Under the pieces are notes generated by a model. That model ran no database searches and was not told the DNA's origin. It saw only the letters and a program-made list of their open reading frames with translations. Both the position numbers and the translations under genes were made by a program. From Nitrobacteraceae bacterium AZCC 2146 (GTDB lineage: Bacteria > Pseudomonadota > Alphaproteobacteria > Rhizobiales > Xanthobacteraceae): DNA of 64,000 bases. How positions within the stretch are numbered: position 1 is the stretch's first letter; every line of letters starts with the position of its first letter. Below, piece by piece: positions 35,156 to 43,496 of the stretch. The stretch covers positions 4,030,001 to 4,094,000 of the forward strand of contig JBAGRP010000001.1 in assembly GCA_036924855.1 (NCBI GenBank). The letters are read 5' to 3'.

Positions 35156-35410
35156 TTAACGGGACCATTCAGCGATCCCGACGGTGATTAGTTCTTGTCC
35201 TTTGTCATCGGTGATCACTACGTTATCGGGCCACTCGCCCGACCTGAGAGTTTTCCTCAAGAGTTTCCGCGCCGAGAAAACGGCCTCCTCTTTTGCGGCG
35301 TTTAGGTCCGGAAGTTCGAGGCCATCTTGGATCTCAATGGCTCTGGCGCCCCGGCATAAATAGAAGACGTACCTTGGCACAGTCGCCCCCATGCCATCTG
35401 TCTGACTCAC
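35156..35410 (-). CDS. DUF6894-like small protein
   Basis: An 84-aa protein, GTG start at 35410. It contains VPRYVFYLCRGARAIEIQDG, LELPDLNAAKEEAVFSARKL and ITDDKGQELITVGIAEWS, the pattern of DUF6894 proteins (YYFH...D..G.EL.....A...A). Last of a row of closely packed minus-strand genes from 36260. Confidence 0.7.
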   Translation of the reverse strand: MSQTDGMGATVPRYVFYLCRGARAIEIQDGLELPDLNAAKEEAVFSARKLLRKTLRSGEWPDNVVITDDKGQELITVGIAEWSR

Positions 35411-35414
35411 CCCT

Positions 35415-35611
35415 TCATTCCACCAGCCTGATCACGCGCCGACGATTCAGCCGGTCAAGCGCTTGGATTAGGTCTTCGCGATCGAGGGTGGCGAGCAGGC
35501 GTTCTACCGTCTCCCCCGGGCGCGCAGCCGGTCTGGCTCGATATATTCGCCCAAGATTCGCCGGGCGTCTTCCACTGCGCGTAGCACCAGTTCAAGGTCC
35601 GGCGTTTTCAT
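35415..35611 (-). pseudogene. Small conserved protein with a 1-nt frameshift
   Basis: MKTPDLELVLRAVEDARRIL, then GEYIEPDRLRAR, breaks at a run of C/G near 35515. In the next frame it continues GETVERLLATLDREDLIQAL and DRLNRRRVIRLVE, ending just before the DUF6894 gene. The length of 197 nt is one short of a multiple of three. Its ATG overlaps the TGA of the preceding gene (ATGA), supporting a real gene. Confidence 0.65.
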
Positions 35612-35907
35612 TGGTCCCTCACGAGCTTTGCCCGCCGCCATTTTGGCTCCTTGGTCCGCGGCGAATAAACCGGGTCGCCTTTCGGGTAGAGCGCCTGCAT
35701 CACGCCCATCCGGGCGAAGTCGGTCGGGCCGCCGCTATCGGCCGCCTGCAGCAGGCAATGCATCGCGGTCTGCCATGGTTTGCTGTCGTGTTCGGCCTTC
35801 GGTAGTCTGGTGATGTAGTCGCCGGCATCCCGCAGCGTAATCAGAAGAGCGCCTTTCGGTGTCAGGATCGGTTCGCGGAAATGGACGTACCAGCCGGCTT
35901 TCGACAT
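35608..35907 (-). CDS. Small conserved protein, paralogue of 4062-4319
   Basis: A 99-aa protein (MSKAGWYVHFREPILTPKGA, LLITLRDAGDYITRLPKAEH, ending WRRAKLVRDQ). It shares blocks with the protein at 4062-4319. Its start overlaps the stop of the upstream gene by one base (TGATG), and its stop overlaps the next start (ATGA), so it is translationally coupled. Function unknown. Confidence 0.65.
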   Translation of the reverse strand: MSKAGWYVHFREPILTPKGALLITLRDAGDYITRLPKAEHDSKPWQTAMHCLLQAADSGGPTDFARMGVMQALYPKGDPVYSPRTKEPKWRRAKLVRDQ

Positions 35908-36260
35908 CAGACGAGCCTCATGGTCAATTGGCGCTCTGGGCCTGCGTATCGGGTAACGAACTCTTCGACGCCGGGGACCAGATCGGCGTAGCTCAAATCA
36001 GCGCGGCGGCGCACCTCGCGCGCAACATCCTCGGAAACGTCCTGCGCCCAATGCTCGACGGTGTTGAAGGCGACGACCCGGAGCGGATCAGGATACTGGC
36101 CGGAGAGCAGGTCGGTGATGACAGTTTCGAGGTCAGTGTCGGCGACGTCTGTCTCGCGCCATAGGCAGCGGCGCCCGCTACCGTCGCAGTCCACCACCAA
36201 GTAGACGTTCTGATCGTGGCCGTTCGGCACGATCGACGGGGTCCAGCCGGACCGACGCAT
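35907..36260 (-). CDS. Conserved hypothetical protein
   Basis: Start taken at MRRSGWTPSIVPNGHDQNVY (36260), 117 aa. It contains YLVVDCDGSGRRCLWRETDV, LETVITDLLSGQYPDPLRVV and AFNTVEHWAQDVSEDVAREV. First gene of the overlapping small-gene operon running to 35156. I recall similar proteins in Bradyrhizobium; no function is known. Confidence 0.65.
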   Translation of the reverse strand: MRRSGWTPSIVPNGHDQNVYLVVDCDGSGRRCLWRETDVADTDLETVITDLLSGQYPDPLRVVAFNTVEHWAQDVSEDVAREVRRRADLSYADLVPGVEEFVTRYAGPERQLTMRLV

Positions 36261-36370
36261 GACGCAACTCCACCAACTCAACAGGAACCGCGATTCAAGT
36301 GAGATGCGGGCAATTCGTTCCGGAACGAGCAGCGGTGGCCGTTGTTGTTGCGCAATAAGGAGTGCGACAA

Positions 36371-36538
36371 ATGAGCAAAGAAACCCCGAAAGACGATCCG
36401 CACGAAAAGACCGACTGGAAACCCTCTCCAGCTACGGACGAGCCCTGGAAGCAGAACGCGCGAAAGACCCAAAATCCGGACGGCTTCGACACGCCTAAAC
36501 CGGACTTGGAAAAATGGCAGGAGACCAATACGCATTGA
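36371..36538 (+). CDS. Very small hydrophilic protein
   Basis: A 55-aa frame, MSKETPKDDPHEKTDWKPSP, ATDEPWKQNARKTQ, ending PDLEKWQETNTH, acidic/basic and Trp-containing with no hydrophobic part. The terminator hairpin at 36557-36579 follows 19 bp after the stop. Similar short proteins occur in Bradyrhizobium. Confidence 0.6.
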   Translation: MSKETPKDDPHEKTDWKPSPATDEPWKQNARKTQNPDGFDTPKPDLEKWQETNTH

Positions 36539-36556
36539 GGTCGCCTGAAAAATAAA

Positions 36557-36579
36557 GGCCCCGGTCATGCACTGGGGCC
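36557..36579. terminator. Bidirectional terminator hairpin
   Basis: GGCCCC and GGGGCC pair across an 11-base loop. On the minus strand the hairpin is followed by TTTATTTTTC. It lies between the converging small genes at 36371-36538 and 36610-36792. Confidence 0.65.
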
Positions 36580-36609
36580 TCATTGCTAAAAGGGGGTACA
36601 TCCGCCCTG

Positions 36610-36792
36610 TCAGCCGTTCTCTTTGCGAACGCCTTTGAATTTCTCGTCGTCCTTTTTCTGGTCCATGAACTGGCCGGTGGTCGTGTCGCGCTTGGTGGAG
36701 CGCTCGACATCGTCGATCTCAGCCTTGACCTGGGATCGATCCTTTACGGCACCAACCCTGTGGCCATCCGGCGGTGGTTTGTTTGTCGACAT
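36610..36792 (-). CDS. Small hydrophilic protein
   Basis: A 60-aa protein, MSTNKPPPDGHRVGAVKDRS, then TKRDTTTGQFMDQKKDDEKF and KGVRKENG. It is similar in plan to the broken gene at 49356-49539 (N-terminal NKP, WTKRDK.SGE.M, C-terminal KF K.VxREK). Probably a conserved small family; function unknown. Confidence 0.65.
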   Translation of the reverse strand: MSTNKPPPDGHRVGAVKDRSQVKAEIDDVERSTKRDTTTGQFMDQKKDDEKFKGVRKENG

Positions 36793-36859
36793 GCTCGTTC
36801 TCCTTTCAAGCTCTGAGAACTACGTTTCAGGGGTAATGTTCCTGCCGAGCGCTGCCAGA

Positions 36860-37183
36860 CTAACGCTTGCTCGATCGGTTAGCCGAGGCATCCTGATGAT
36901 GGTGCCAGTGCTGGATATCGTGCTCGGTCAGGCCCGCCCGAAACCTTTCCCACACTGCCCGGAAGCGGGTCTTGGCCTCATCCAGCGAGCCAGCGTCTCC
37001 ATTGCCCCATGCGGGGATCGGCAGCGGGACGTTAATCATCCAAACCCAGACGGAGCCCTGCCAGCTGCGCTCGGTCGCCAGCCGAATTCGCCCGATCGCG
37101 CGGCCTTCGCTCATCACGCAGTAGTCGTCCTGCAGGGTGTCACCGCCGATGACGGTGCGCCGCATGGTGAGTGTCTCTGGCAT
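36860..37183 (-). CDS. Conserved hypothetical protein
   Basis: A 107-aa soluble protein: MPETLTMRRTVIGGDTLQDD, YCVMSEGRAIGRIRLATERS, WVWMINVPLPIPAWGNGDAG, and SLDEAKTRFRAVWERFRAGL. This is a composition I associate with a common Bradyrhizobium family that reports genotype-specific but unknown functions. Stands alone. Confidence 0.6.
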   Translation of the reverse strand: MPETLTMRRTVIGGDTLQDDYCVMSEGRAIGRIRLATERSWQGSVWVWMINVPLPIPAWGNGDAGSLDEAKTRFRAVWERFRAGLTEHDIQHWHHHQDASANRSSKR

Positions 37184-37270
37184 CCGTCCAGTTTAGCGGA
37201 GAATCCTGTTGACACCGCAAATACCGATTTGGAAAATCCCACGGCTTCCAGGAGGCAAAGGAGATTGACG

Positions 37271-37504
37271 GTGTCAAAATATATCTCAAAAAGCATGCGC
37301 GTCCGATGGAGTGACGAAGATCTCACACGACTGCGGGCGTTGGCTGGCAAAGTGCCACCCGGCGATCTGGCAAGGGAGCTCCGCCGGTCCGCCGCTGCGA
37401 TAAAGATCAAAGCCTGTGCGCTGGGAATTTCCTTGCGGATGGCGAGGACCGGCCCACGAGGTCAGCGGAAGGGCCAGCCGCCGGGTGGCGTCGTTTTCGG
37501 ATAA
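37271..37504 (+). CDS. SANT/Myb-like small DNA-binding protein
   Basis: A 77-aa protein with a GTG start behind AGGAGA. MRVRWSDEDLTRLRALAGKV, PPGDLARELRRSAAAIKIKA and CALGISLRM match the SANT-like helix pattern (W..ED...L, LaxxLxRsxxAvxxKAxxLGI). Likely a DNA-binding regulator of unknown target. Confidence 0.6.
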   Translation: MSKYISKSMRVRWSDEDLTRLRALAGKVPPGDLARELRRSAAAIKIKACALGISLRMARTGPRGQRKGQPPGGVVFG

Positions 37505-37565
37505 AACTATTCGGCGGGGCTACAAGGGCCGCCTTGGCAAGCGCGGTTTTTTATCATCGGACGGC

Positions 37566-37739
37566 CTAACCGTCCCGGTTCCCCGTCGCTGGAGGCGAAT
37601 CCATATCCATATGGCAGGGATCGAAACCCCACCACCCGCAGCGATCGCAGACATAGATGCAGACATAGATAAAGCCATCGGAGCCCGCGACGGGTCCAAC
37701 CGCTTGATCGGTCTCGCAATTGCTGCAGCGGCATCCTAG
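37566..37739 (-). pseudogene. Possible zinc-ribbon protein, 5' end cut by IS701
   Basis: The minus-strand frame reads CRCSNCETDQAVGPVAGSDG, FIYVCIYVCDRCGWWGFDPC, ending TGNRDG: two CxxC pairs as in a zinc ribbon. A 12-bp direct duplication produces the repeated IYVC. The IS pair begins at its 5' end, and even with the IS removed a TGA lies close upstream, so it was probably already broken. Alternatively this is non-coding; a plus-strand frame ending at the IS border is also open. Confidence 0.3.
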
Positions 37740-39180
37740 CACTACTTTGGCACTTTAGGCTTCGCGATATCTGCAAGTAGCATGTCACAGTGAGGGCATC
37801 GTCGGGGTGGAGGTCTTGCGAAGAGGTCGAGGATTGCTTGCCTGATGGCCGGCATGCTTGGTTGTGGTGGCGGTCCCGAGATTCTTTTTTTTTCGTCCCG
37901 CTGCTTTAAGGCGGCGGGACTGTAGGAAGGCGTAGGCGATCATCGTCATCAAGGCATGTCGATGTAATCCGGTCCAGGATCTTCCTTCGAAGTGGTCGAG
38001 CCCAAGCTCTTCCTTGAGCTGCTGGTGGCCCTGTTCACAGACCCATCTGGCTTTGATAGTAGCCGCGAGTGTCTTGATGGTGGTATCGACCGGCAGGTTC
38101 GACACATAGTATTTTTGCTCCCCGGTCGATCGCCGCTCGCCGACGAGCCAGACCTCGTCGCCAGGCATGCACTGCACACGGTTATTGAGCATCCGGTGCT
38201 TATGGCCATCCGCAACCCGGACACGGCGGGCAGTGAAGAGACATGTCAGCCGACCTTTGGTGCCCCGCCGCCAACTGACCCTTTGCCATTTGCCTTCAGC
38301 CAATAACGCTTCAGCAGAGACCGGCGGCTGATCAGGGATGTGGTATTTGCGGGGCTTTCCGGTCTTCGCGACGGGGAAGATCAGGGCAATGTCGGCGGGA
38401 TAGACGTTCTGGCGCCGCGACAGACCCACCGCCCACAGCAGACCGCGTTCGCTCAGAGCCTGACGGAAAGGCCCGCTGGAGCCGTACCCTGCATCGGCAA
38501 GCACATAGCCGAAACGCGCACCGGAGGCGATGACGCGGTCGATCTCCTCGATGGCAATCTCCGGCTTTGTCAGAGCAGTCTGTCTATCCTTCGGCACACG
38601 GGCCCGCGCCATGCGCTCAGGATCATTTGTCCAACTCTCGGGCAGGAACAGCCGCAGGCCCACCATCACCGGCACCTCCCGCGACGCCAACGTTAGCGAA
38701 ACCAGCGACTGACAGTTGGCAGTCTTTCCGAGCGACGAGGCATATTGTGGCGCGACGCCAATCGAGTGACGTCCCTTCTTGGGCAACGCCGTATCATCTA
38801 TGACAAGAAAACCTGCATCATCGCCAACCAATCTATCTGCCTCCTTCAGCAGGGCAGCCTCGAGTGGAGCAGTGTCCCAAACTCCGGCAGCGACGAAATG
38901 ATGGAGCTGATCGTAACCGACACCGCTGGCGCGTGCTGCCATCGGCTGAACACTCTTGCGGTCTCCTGGACCAATCAAACCCGCGACATAGAGAGGGCAC
39001 ATCCGGGCCCGCGTCTTGTGCCGCAGCGCCGCGACAAACGGCGCAAGCCAGCGATCAAGATCAACTTGCCAGTCCACGTCCATAGATCGGCCCTCCGCCA
39101 GCCGACCTCCCATGAATCACGCAAACCTTCTCTTGGGAATCCCAAAAACTCGCCGCCGCTAAAAAATTGCCAAAGTAGTG
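37740..39180 (-). mobile_element. IS701-family element, copy B (inverted)
   Basis: Same length (1441 bp) and ends as 6123-7563, in the opposite orientation, flanked by CTAG at 37736-37739 and 39181-39184. One of those CTAGs is again formed at the border of the adjoining IS630 copy. Confidence 0.88.
37785..39083 (-). CDS. IS701-family transposase, copy B
   Basis: Its translation is the same as the copy at 6220-7518, with all DDE motifs (FLVIDDTALPKKG, VLADAGYG, QLKEELGLDHFEG). The start at MDVDWQ is preferred as in copy A. Confidence 0.9.
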   Translation of the reverse strand: MDVDWQVDLDRWLAPFVAALRHKTRARMCPLYVAGLIGPGDRKSVQPMAARASGVGYDQLHHFVAAGVWDTAPLEAALLKEADRLVGDDAGFLVIDDTALPKKGRHSIGVAPQYASSLGKTANCQSLVSLTLASREVPVMVGLRLFLPESWTNDPERMARARVPKDRQTALTKPEIAIEEIDRVIASGARFGYVLADAGYGSSGPFRQALSERGLLWAVGLSRRQNVYPADIALIFPVAKTGKPRKYHIPDQPPVSAEALLAEGKWQRVSWRRGTKGRLTCLFTARRVRVADGHKHRMLNNRVQCMPGDEVWLVGERRSTGEQKYYVSNLPVDTTIKTLAATIKARWVCEQGHQQLKEELGLDHFEGRSWTGLHRHALMTMIAYAFLQSRRLKAAGRKKKNLGTATTTKHAGHQASNPRPLRKTSTPTMPSL

Positions 39181-40254
39181 CTAGTGGAGCGACTCTAACG
39201 CTTGTTTCCCACGTTTGACGGCGGCGAGGACGCGCTTTGGGTCGGCGGTCCAGACGAATGGTTTGGGGTGGGCGTTTGTCTCTGCGACGAAGTGGTTGAT
39301 GGCAATTTGCAGGTCAACGACGGATCGGAACACGCCTCGCTTCAGGCGACGGCGTGTGAGCTTGGCGAAGAAGCCTTCAACCGCATTGAGCCACGATGCG
39401 GAGGTCGGGGTGAAGTGGAACGTCCAACGGGGATGCCGGGCCAGCCATTGGCGTACCTTCGGATGCTTGTGGGTCGCATAGTTGTCGACGATGGCGTGGA
39501 TGACTTTCCCTGCCGGGACCTGTTCCTCGATCGTGTTGAGGAATCGGATGAACTCCTGGTGGCGATGGCGCTGCATATTGCGGCCGATGACGGTGCCGTC
39601 GAGGATGTTGAGGGCAGCGAACAGCGTGGTGGTGCCATGGCGTTTGTAGTCGTGGGTCATCGTGCCGGCACGACCCGGCTTCATCGGCAACCCTGGCTGG
39701 GTGCGATCGAGCGCCTGGCTCTTTTCGTCGACTGAGAGGACGACCGCATGGGCAGGAGGATCGACGTAAAGGCCGACGACGTCTTTGAGTTTCTCGGCGA
39801 ACTTCGGATCGTTCGACAGCTTGAACGTGCGGATGCGATGCGGCGCGAGTTGATGGGCCTCAAGGATACGTTGCACCGAGCGCAGGCTCACCCCGGCGGC
39901 CTTCGCCAGCATCCGGCCGGTCCAGTGGGTTTCTTGTCCCGGCGGCGGCCCGAGCGCCAGGTCGACCACTCTCTGGACCGTGCTGGCCGGCAGGGGCTGC
40001 TTGCCGGGCTTGCGCGTTTTGTCGCGTGTCAGCCCGTCGACCCCCTCCGCCATGAACCGCGCCTGCCATCGCCACACCACGGGCTTGGATTTGCCCGAGC
40101 GGCGCATGATCTCGGCGGTACCACAGCCTTCGGCAGTGGCAAGAATGATGTTGGCCCGCCACACGTACTTTTGCGCCGCGCTGCGATCCGAGACGATCGC
40201 CTCAAGTCGATGGCGGTCCGCTCGAGTGACGTTCACGACAATTCCTGCTCTCAT
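39181..40254 (-). CDS. IS630-family transposase, copy B (two-residue deletion)
   Basis: Like copy A except that SQIQALDRTQ became SQALDRTQ (loss of two residues just after the first catalytic Asp region, VDEKSQ), and one Thr changed to Ala (LQITINHF to LQIAINHF). The DDE residues remain. The small deletion close to the active site might affect activity. Confidence 0.88.
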   Translation of the reverse strand: MRAGIVVNVTRADRHRLEAIVSDRSAAQKYVWRANIILATAEGCGTAEIMRRSGKSKPVVWRWQARFMAEGVDGLTRDKTRKPGKQPLPASTVQRVVDLALGPPPGQETHWTGRMLAKAAGVSLRSVQRILEAHQLAPHRIRTFKLSNDPKFAEKLKDVVGLYVDPPAHAVVLSVDEKSQALDRTQPGLPMKPGRAGTMTHDYKRHGTTTLFAALNILDGTVIGRNMQRHRHQEFIRFLNTIEEQVPAGKVIHAIVDNYATHKHPKVRQWLARHPRWTFHFTPTSASWLNAVEGFFAKLTRRRLKRGVFRSVVDLQIAINHFVAETNAHPKPFVWTADPKRVLAAVKRGKQALESLH

Positions 40255-40311
40255 GCAGAGAGATTGAACTGCTTCGCTCAATTTGGGAATCGTCTGAATG
40301 AATCAGACCAC
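39184..40311 (-). mobile_element. IS630-family element, copy B (inverted)
   Basis: Matches 4986-6119 in reverse, flanked by TA at 39182-39183 and 40312-40313. It is 1128 bp, 6 bp shorter than copy A, because of an in-frame deletion in the transposase gene. Confidence 0.88.
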
Positions 40312-40464
40312 TAGGGGCTTGCATTCTCAATTGTGACTGGTCGTGCTCGTTCCATTGAGGCCGAATTTTAAATGAAACAAATGGAACATTAAATATTAAT
40401 GGTAATTTATAGTTAATTGCGGTATTTTATTTAAATTCGTAACGACGAGCAAAGGGACAGCGCC

Positions 40465-40701
40465 ATGTCACAACCGAAAGACGACGCCGCTTCTATCGCC
40501 GATCGCCGAAAATTCCTCGCTGCATGCGGCAGGTTTGCCGTGATCACGCCGCCGGCACTTACGGTCCTGTTGTCGACGTCTCTTAACTCAACCGCCATCG
40601 CGCATTCGGGTGGCCGGGGCGCCAGCGGTTGGGGGGATAATGGTCACGGCGAAGGTCACGGTCACCACCACCACAAGGACCACGACCGCGATCGCGATTG
40701 A
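40465..40701 (+). CDS. Small His-rich exported protein
   Basis: A 78-aa protein, MSQPKDDAASIADRRKFLAA, CGRFAVITPPALTVLLSTSL with DRRKFL as a Tat-like motif, and a Gly/His/Asp-rich tail (GHGEGHGHHHHKDHDRDRD) that could bind metal. AAAGGGACAG precedes the ATG. The AT-rich 40370-40450 region upstream probably holds its promoter. Function unknown; metal binding is inference. Confidence 0.65.
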   Translation: MSQPKDDAASIADRRKFLAACGRFAVITPPALTVLLSTSLNSTAIAHSGGRGASGWGDNGHGEGHGHHHHKDHDRDRD

Positions 40702-41015
40702 GGGTCGAGAAGAGCAGTAGCTCAAACCGGCTCATTCGCCGGCATTCGGGCCCCCAGTCGGTCACATCCCAAATTTCCATGTCGCTGCGGGCAGTGAATT
40801 TAAGTGCCGCCAGCAAAGCGGCGTCGTCATTCGTGGCCAACAAAATCGACGCGCTGCGCCAAGCTCGGGGCCGATAAAAATATCATATATTTATCAATAG
40901 ATTAGAGCCGCGGCCCTTAGTTGCCACCGCGGTAACGGCGGCTTTCACTCACCCATAAATGTGTATGCTTTTTACCATTCGCGTCTAGGATGCGAAAAAT
41001 GGTGTGGGGAGAATC
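40702..41015. other. Intergenic region upstream of the ParA operon
   Basis: A minus-strand frame (TARSDMEIWDVTDWGPECRR) runs through here but overlaps the well-supported gene at 40465; it is at best a remnant. An AT-rich tract (40875-40905, tatcatatatttatcaat) followed by the inverted pieces gccgcggc and ccgcggtaacggcgg could be promoter or operator for the ParA operon. Confidence 0.35.
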
Positions 41016-41870
41016 ATGCAAGTCGTCTCGTTCATGAACATGAAGGGCGGTGTCGGAAAAACGACGCTCGCAGTAAACGTCGCCTATGCGCTCGCTCACC
41101 AGCATGGCAAACAGGTTTTAGTGGTGGACGGCGATCCGCAGTTCAATGCCACTCAGTGCCTCCTCGATGACGAGGATTATCTCGCGCACATTAAAGCGAA
41201 GGGAACGTTGAAAGACATTTTCATTCCTCGACGGGCCGGCGCGGTAAACACGACAACAGGGCTCGCCAAGGTCGCTGGTAAAACCAAAATGAGCTTGGCG
41301 GATTGCACGGTCGAAATATACGCGGGTATGCACGGAAAGCCGGGCAGGCTCGATTTGCTTCCGAATCATTTATCAATCATTGAGGCTGAGATGGCGCCCC
41401 GGGGAGCGGAAAAGCGTCTAAAGTCATTTCTAAAGGAAAGGGCTTCAAAGTACGACTACGTGATTATTGATTGTCCGCCAACGATATCGTTCTTCACGCA
41501 GGCCGCGATGCTCGCGAGCGACAAATATCTGGTTCCAATAAAGCCTGATTGGCTATCGGTCGTTGGTCTGCCTCTTCTGGAACGTTACATTGAAGATTTC
41601 ACAGACGATGCCGGAATGAAGCTTCAACAAGTCGGCCTGGTTTTCACGATGGTCACCGGTCCGGTACCGCAGGCGATGAAGCAAGTCATGGATCAAATCA
41701 GGAAAGAGAGAAAAACAGAGGTTTTCAAAGATTATCTTAGCCAATCCACAAACGTCACGAAATCTGTCACGGAACGTCTTCCGGTGTTCCTCTATAAAAA
41801 AGCTTCTGCGAAAATTAAGCTGCAGGTGCTCGACATAACGCTAGAATTTCTAAAACGAACGGGGAAATGA
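41016..41870 (+). CDS. ParA/MinD-family ATPase
   Basis: A 284-aa protein, ATG at 41016 behind GGGGAGA. The deviant Walker A reads MNMKGGVGKTTLAVN (residues 10-17), followed by VLVVDGDPQFNAT and the Walker B-like YDYVIIDCPPTISFF. It runs full length to FLKRTGK. No ParB gene follows; instead two unknown genes are packed directly downstream (stop TGA, then GTG at once). This argues for a role other than classical partitioning, or for partition with novel partners. Confidence 0.88.
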   Translation: MQVVSFMNMKGGVGKTTLAVNVAYALAHQHGKQVLVVDGDPQFNATQCLLDDEDYLAHIKAKGTLKDIFIPRRAGAVNTTTGLAKVAGKTKMSLADCTVEIYAGMHGKPGRLDLLPNHLSIIEAEMAPRGAEKRLKSFLKERASKYDYVIIDCPPTISFFTQAAMLASDKYLVPIKPDWLSVVGLPLLERYIEDFTDDAGMKLQQVGLVFTMVTGPVPQAMKQVMDQIRKERKTEVFKDYLSQSTNVTKSVTERLPVFLYKKASAKIKLQVLDITLEFLKRTGK

Positions 41871-42410
41871 GTGCCTGCAGACAATAAACATAAGGCGTGG
41901 CTGACTTTCATTCGTAAGGTCGCCGAGGTCCCTATGGAATACACACTGGATGATTTGCGAAACTTTAAGCGCCTCGCCTGCAAGGAGACTCCGTCGATGG
42001 TTCGCGTCATCGAAGCTTACGTTGATCTCGCAATTCGCTCGGAGGTAAAGCGGTCGGGACTTGCTGCTTCACTTGCGGCTAAAACGCCACGGCGAGGTCG
42101 CGTAGCGCAGATGCATCTCTTCGATCTCTTACGAGAAAAGAAATTCTTCCCCAAGAACTCTGATTTGGCTCAATTCGCGGCGCGAGTCGTTCCCGAAATG
42201 AGGACTTATAGTTTCGATAAGATGGCCCGCAGCGATATTGCGGCGAGAATTGTCGAATATGTGGAAGATAACGACCCGCGCGCACGCGAGGCTCTCGAAA
42301 TCTCGATGCGAGACGCGCTTCTATCAATGGGCGCCGCTCCCCCAAAGAAGGTCGACAGGCAGAGCTTCCTATCGAGGTGGGAGAGGATCATTAAAGGTCT
42401 TGAGCTTTAA
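41871..42410 (+). CDS. Unrecognised protein in the ParA operon
   Basis: A 179-aa protein, GTG start abutting the parA stop. It is charged and helical: WLTFIRKVAEVPMEYTLDDL, RNFKRLACKETPSMVRVIEA, YVDLAIRSEVKRSGL and FLSRWERIIKGLEL. There is no signal peptide, membrane helix or known motif. Its stop is followed immediately by the next ATG, so the three genes form one tight operon. It might be an adaptor or DNA-binding partner of the ATPase; that is inference. Confidence 0.65.
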   Translation: MPADNKHKAWLTFIRKVAEVPMEYTLDDLRNFKRLACKETPSMVRVIEAYVDLAIRSEVKRSGLAASLAAKTPRRGRVAQMHLFDLLREKKFFPKNSDLAQFAARVVPEMRTYSFDKMARSDIAARIVEYVEDNDPRAREALEISMRDALLSMGAAPPKKVDRQSFLSRWERIIKGLEL

Positions 42411-43127
42411 ATGTCAAAACGACCAATCCCAACCGTTGCAGATGACTTTGCCCAGGTCACTTCATTTCTTAAAGAGCGGAATATTATATCGGCCCATCCC
42501 GCTGCATCATTGTTAGTCAACGCAAAACACATCCACTCTTTCACTTATAGCCTCATCCTTTGGCGCTTCCGGCTCCGGAATCTTCCGGAGCACAGTAAAG
42601 TTTTTGTGGAGGAGATTGCGTCAGATGCCCTTCAGATATTGCCCCAGATCCTAATGGGGTACGGGAAGACATCTAAGCTGCTTATCCGCGGCATTGTCGA
42701 AAATGCTCTGAGGCATGTGTACTTTTCCGATCATCCCATAGAATTCGGAAGAATGAACAGAGACAAAAAATGGTACCTGAGCGTGACTGAGCTGTGCGAC
42801 TATGCGAAAATCCATCCGCTGTTTGTTAAGACGGAGCCGAAATTCGCAGCAGTTGCTCAACTTATCAGTCTTTACAGTGACCTCTCCGGTGGCGTGCACG
42901 GTCGAAGTGTCCGAGATCTCGAAATGCGCTCTGCTCTAAGTAAAATTGCCTATGACGACGATGCGGCGAAACAAGAAGTGGAAAAACTAAAACGTTGCGC
43001 CGAAGCAGTGAATTTCATTCTTGCGATTTTTCATGCCGACAAAGTCCGTGCTTTTGCAGCTGAGGATCGACGCATCATCTTGAGGTCCATGCCTGCCCAT
43101 GCACGCTCGGTTTGGACCCATCATTGA
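42411..43127 (+). CDS. Unrecognised helical protein in the ParA operon
   Basis: A 238-aa protein: MSKRPIPTVADDFAQVTSFL, SLILWRFRLRNLPEHSKVFV, LIRGIVENALRHVYFSDHPI, LISLYSDLSGGVHGRSVRDL, and a C-terminal KRCAEAVNFILAIFHADKVR. All-helical with conserved-looking R/N/H in RGIVENALRH and GGVHG, it is reminiscent of HEPN-like or DUF5677-type domains, but I cannot assign it. Third and last gene of the operon. Confidence 0.62.
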   Translation: MSKRPIPTVADDFAQVTSFLKERNIISAHPAASLLVNAKHIHSFTYSLILWRFRLRNLPEHSKVFVEEIASDALQILPQILMGYGKTSKLLIRGIVENALRHVYFSDHPIEFGRMNRDKKWYLSVTELCDYAKIHPLFVKTEPKFAAVAQLISLYSDLSGGVHGRSVRDLEMRSALSKIAYDDDAAKQEVEKLKRCAEAVNFILAIFHADKVRAFAAEDRRIILRSMPAHARSVWTHH

Positions 43128-43232
43128 TCCCGAAACCAAGAGCGATATCTCTTCGGTCAATGCCAACCATTGCTGCACCTCAGCCTTGTCAGGGGCACCT
43201 CGGGCCTGGCCACAGTCACTCAAGGAGACGCG

Positions 43233-43364
43233 TTAGGATCGCGGCGAGGGCGCTACCGCGTGATAATGCCCGGCTCGCCAGTGTCGGCCCTCATGTAGGC
43301 TCGCAAGCGTCAGTGTCGCCACCATTCCCCAAAGCGCCAGCGAGATCAGTGCAGCGTTTTTCAT
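43233..43364 (-). CDS. Small single-pass membrane protein
   Basis: A 43-aa protein: MKNAALISLALWGMVATLTL, then ASLHEGRHWRAGHYHAVAPS. A shortened copy is at 52916-52996. The 5' leader region is duplicated as well. The pattern of short Leu-rich leader plus a His/Arg tail is seen in other Bradyrhizobium small proteins. Confidence 0.5.
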   Translation of the reverse strand: MKNAALISLALWGMVATLTLASLHEGRHWRAGHYHAVAPSPRS

Positions 43365-43496
43365 CGCCTATAGCGCCCTTAATGCCATTGTGACGGGCGC
43401 TCTATAGCCGGGCCTCGAGAGCCATGCAATCAATCGGGCAGGTACTGGCCGAAATAGGCACTCGTAACTTGAAGACAGACCAATCTAAGAATCTAA

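Noticed and set aside
4986-40311. Inversion of the 30-kb interval between the IS pairs as a fixed event
   Set aside because: At copy A both flanks join to a sequence homologous to the intact paralogue at 4437-4754, so the original left and right flanks are still together.
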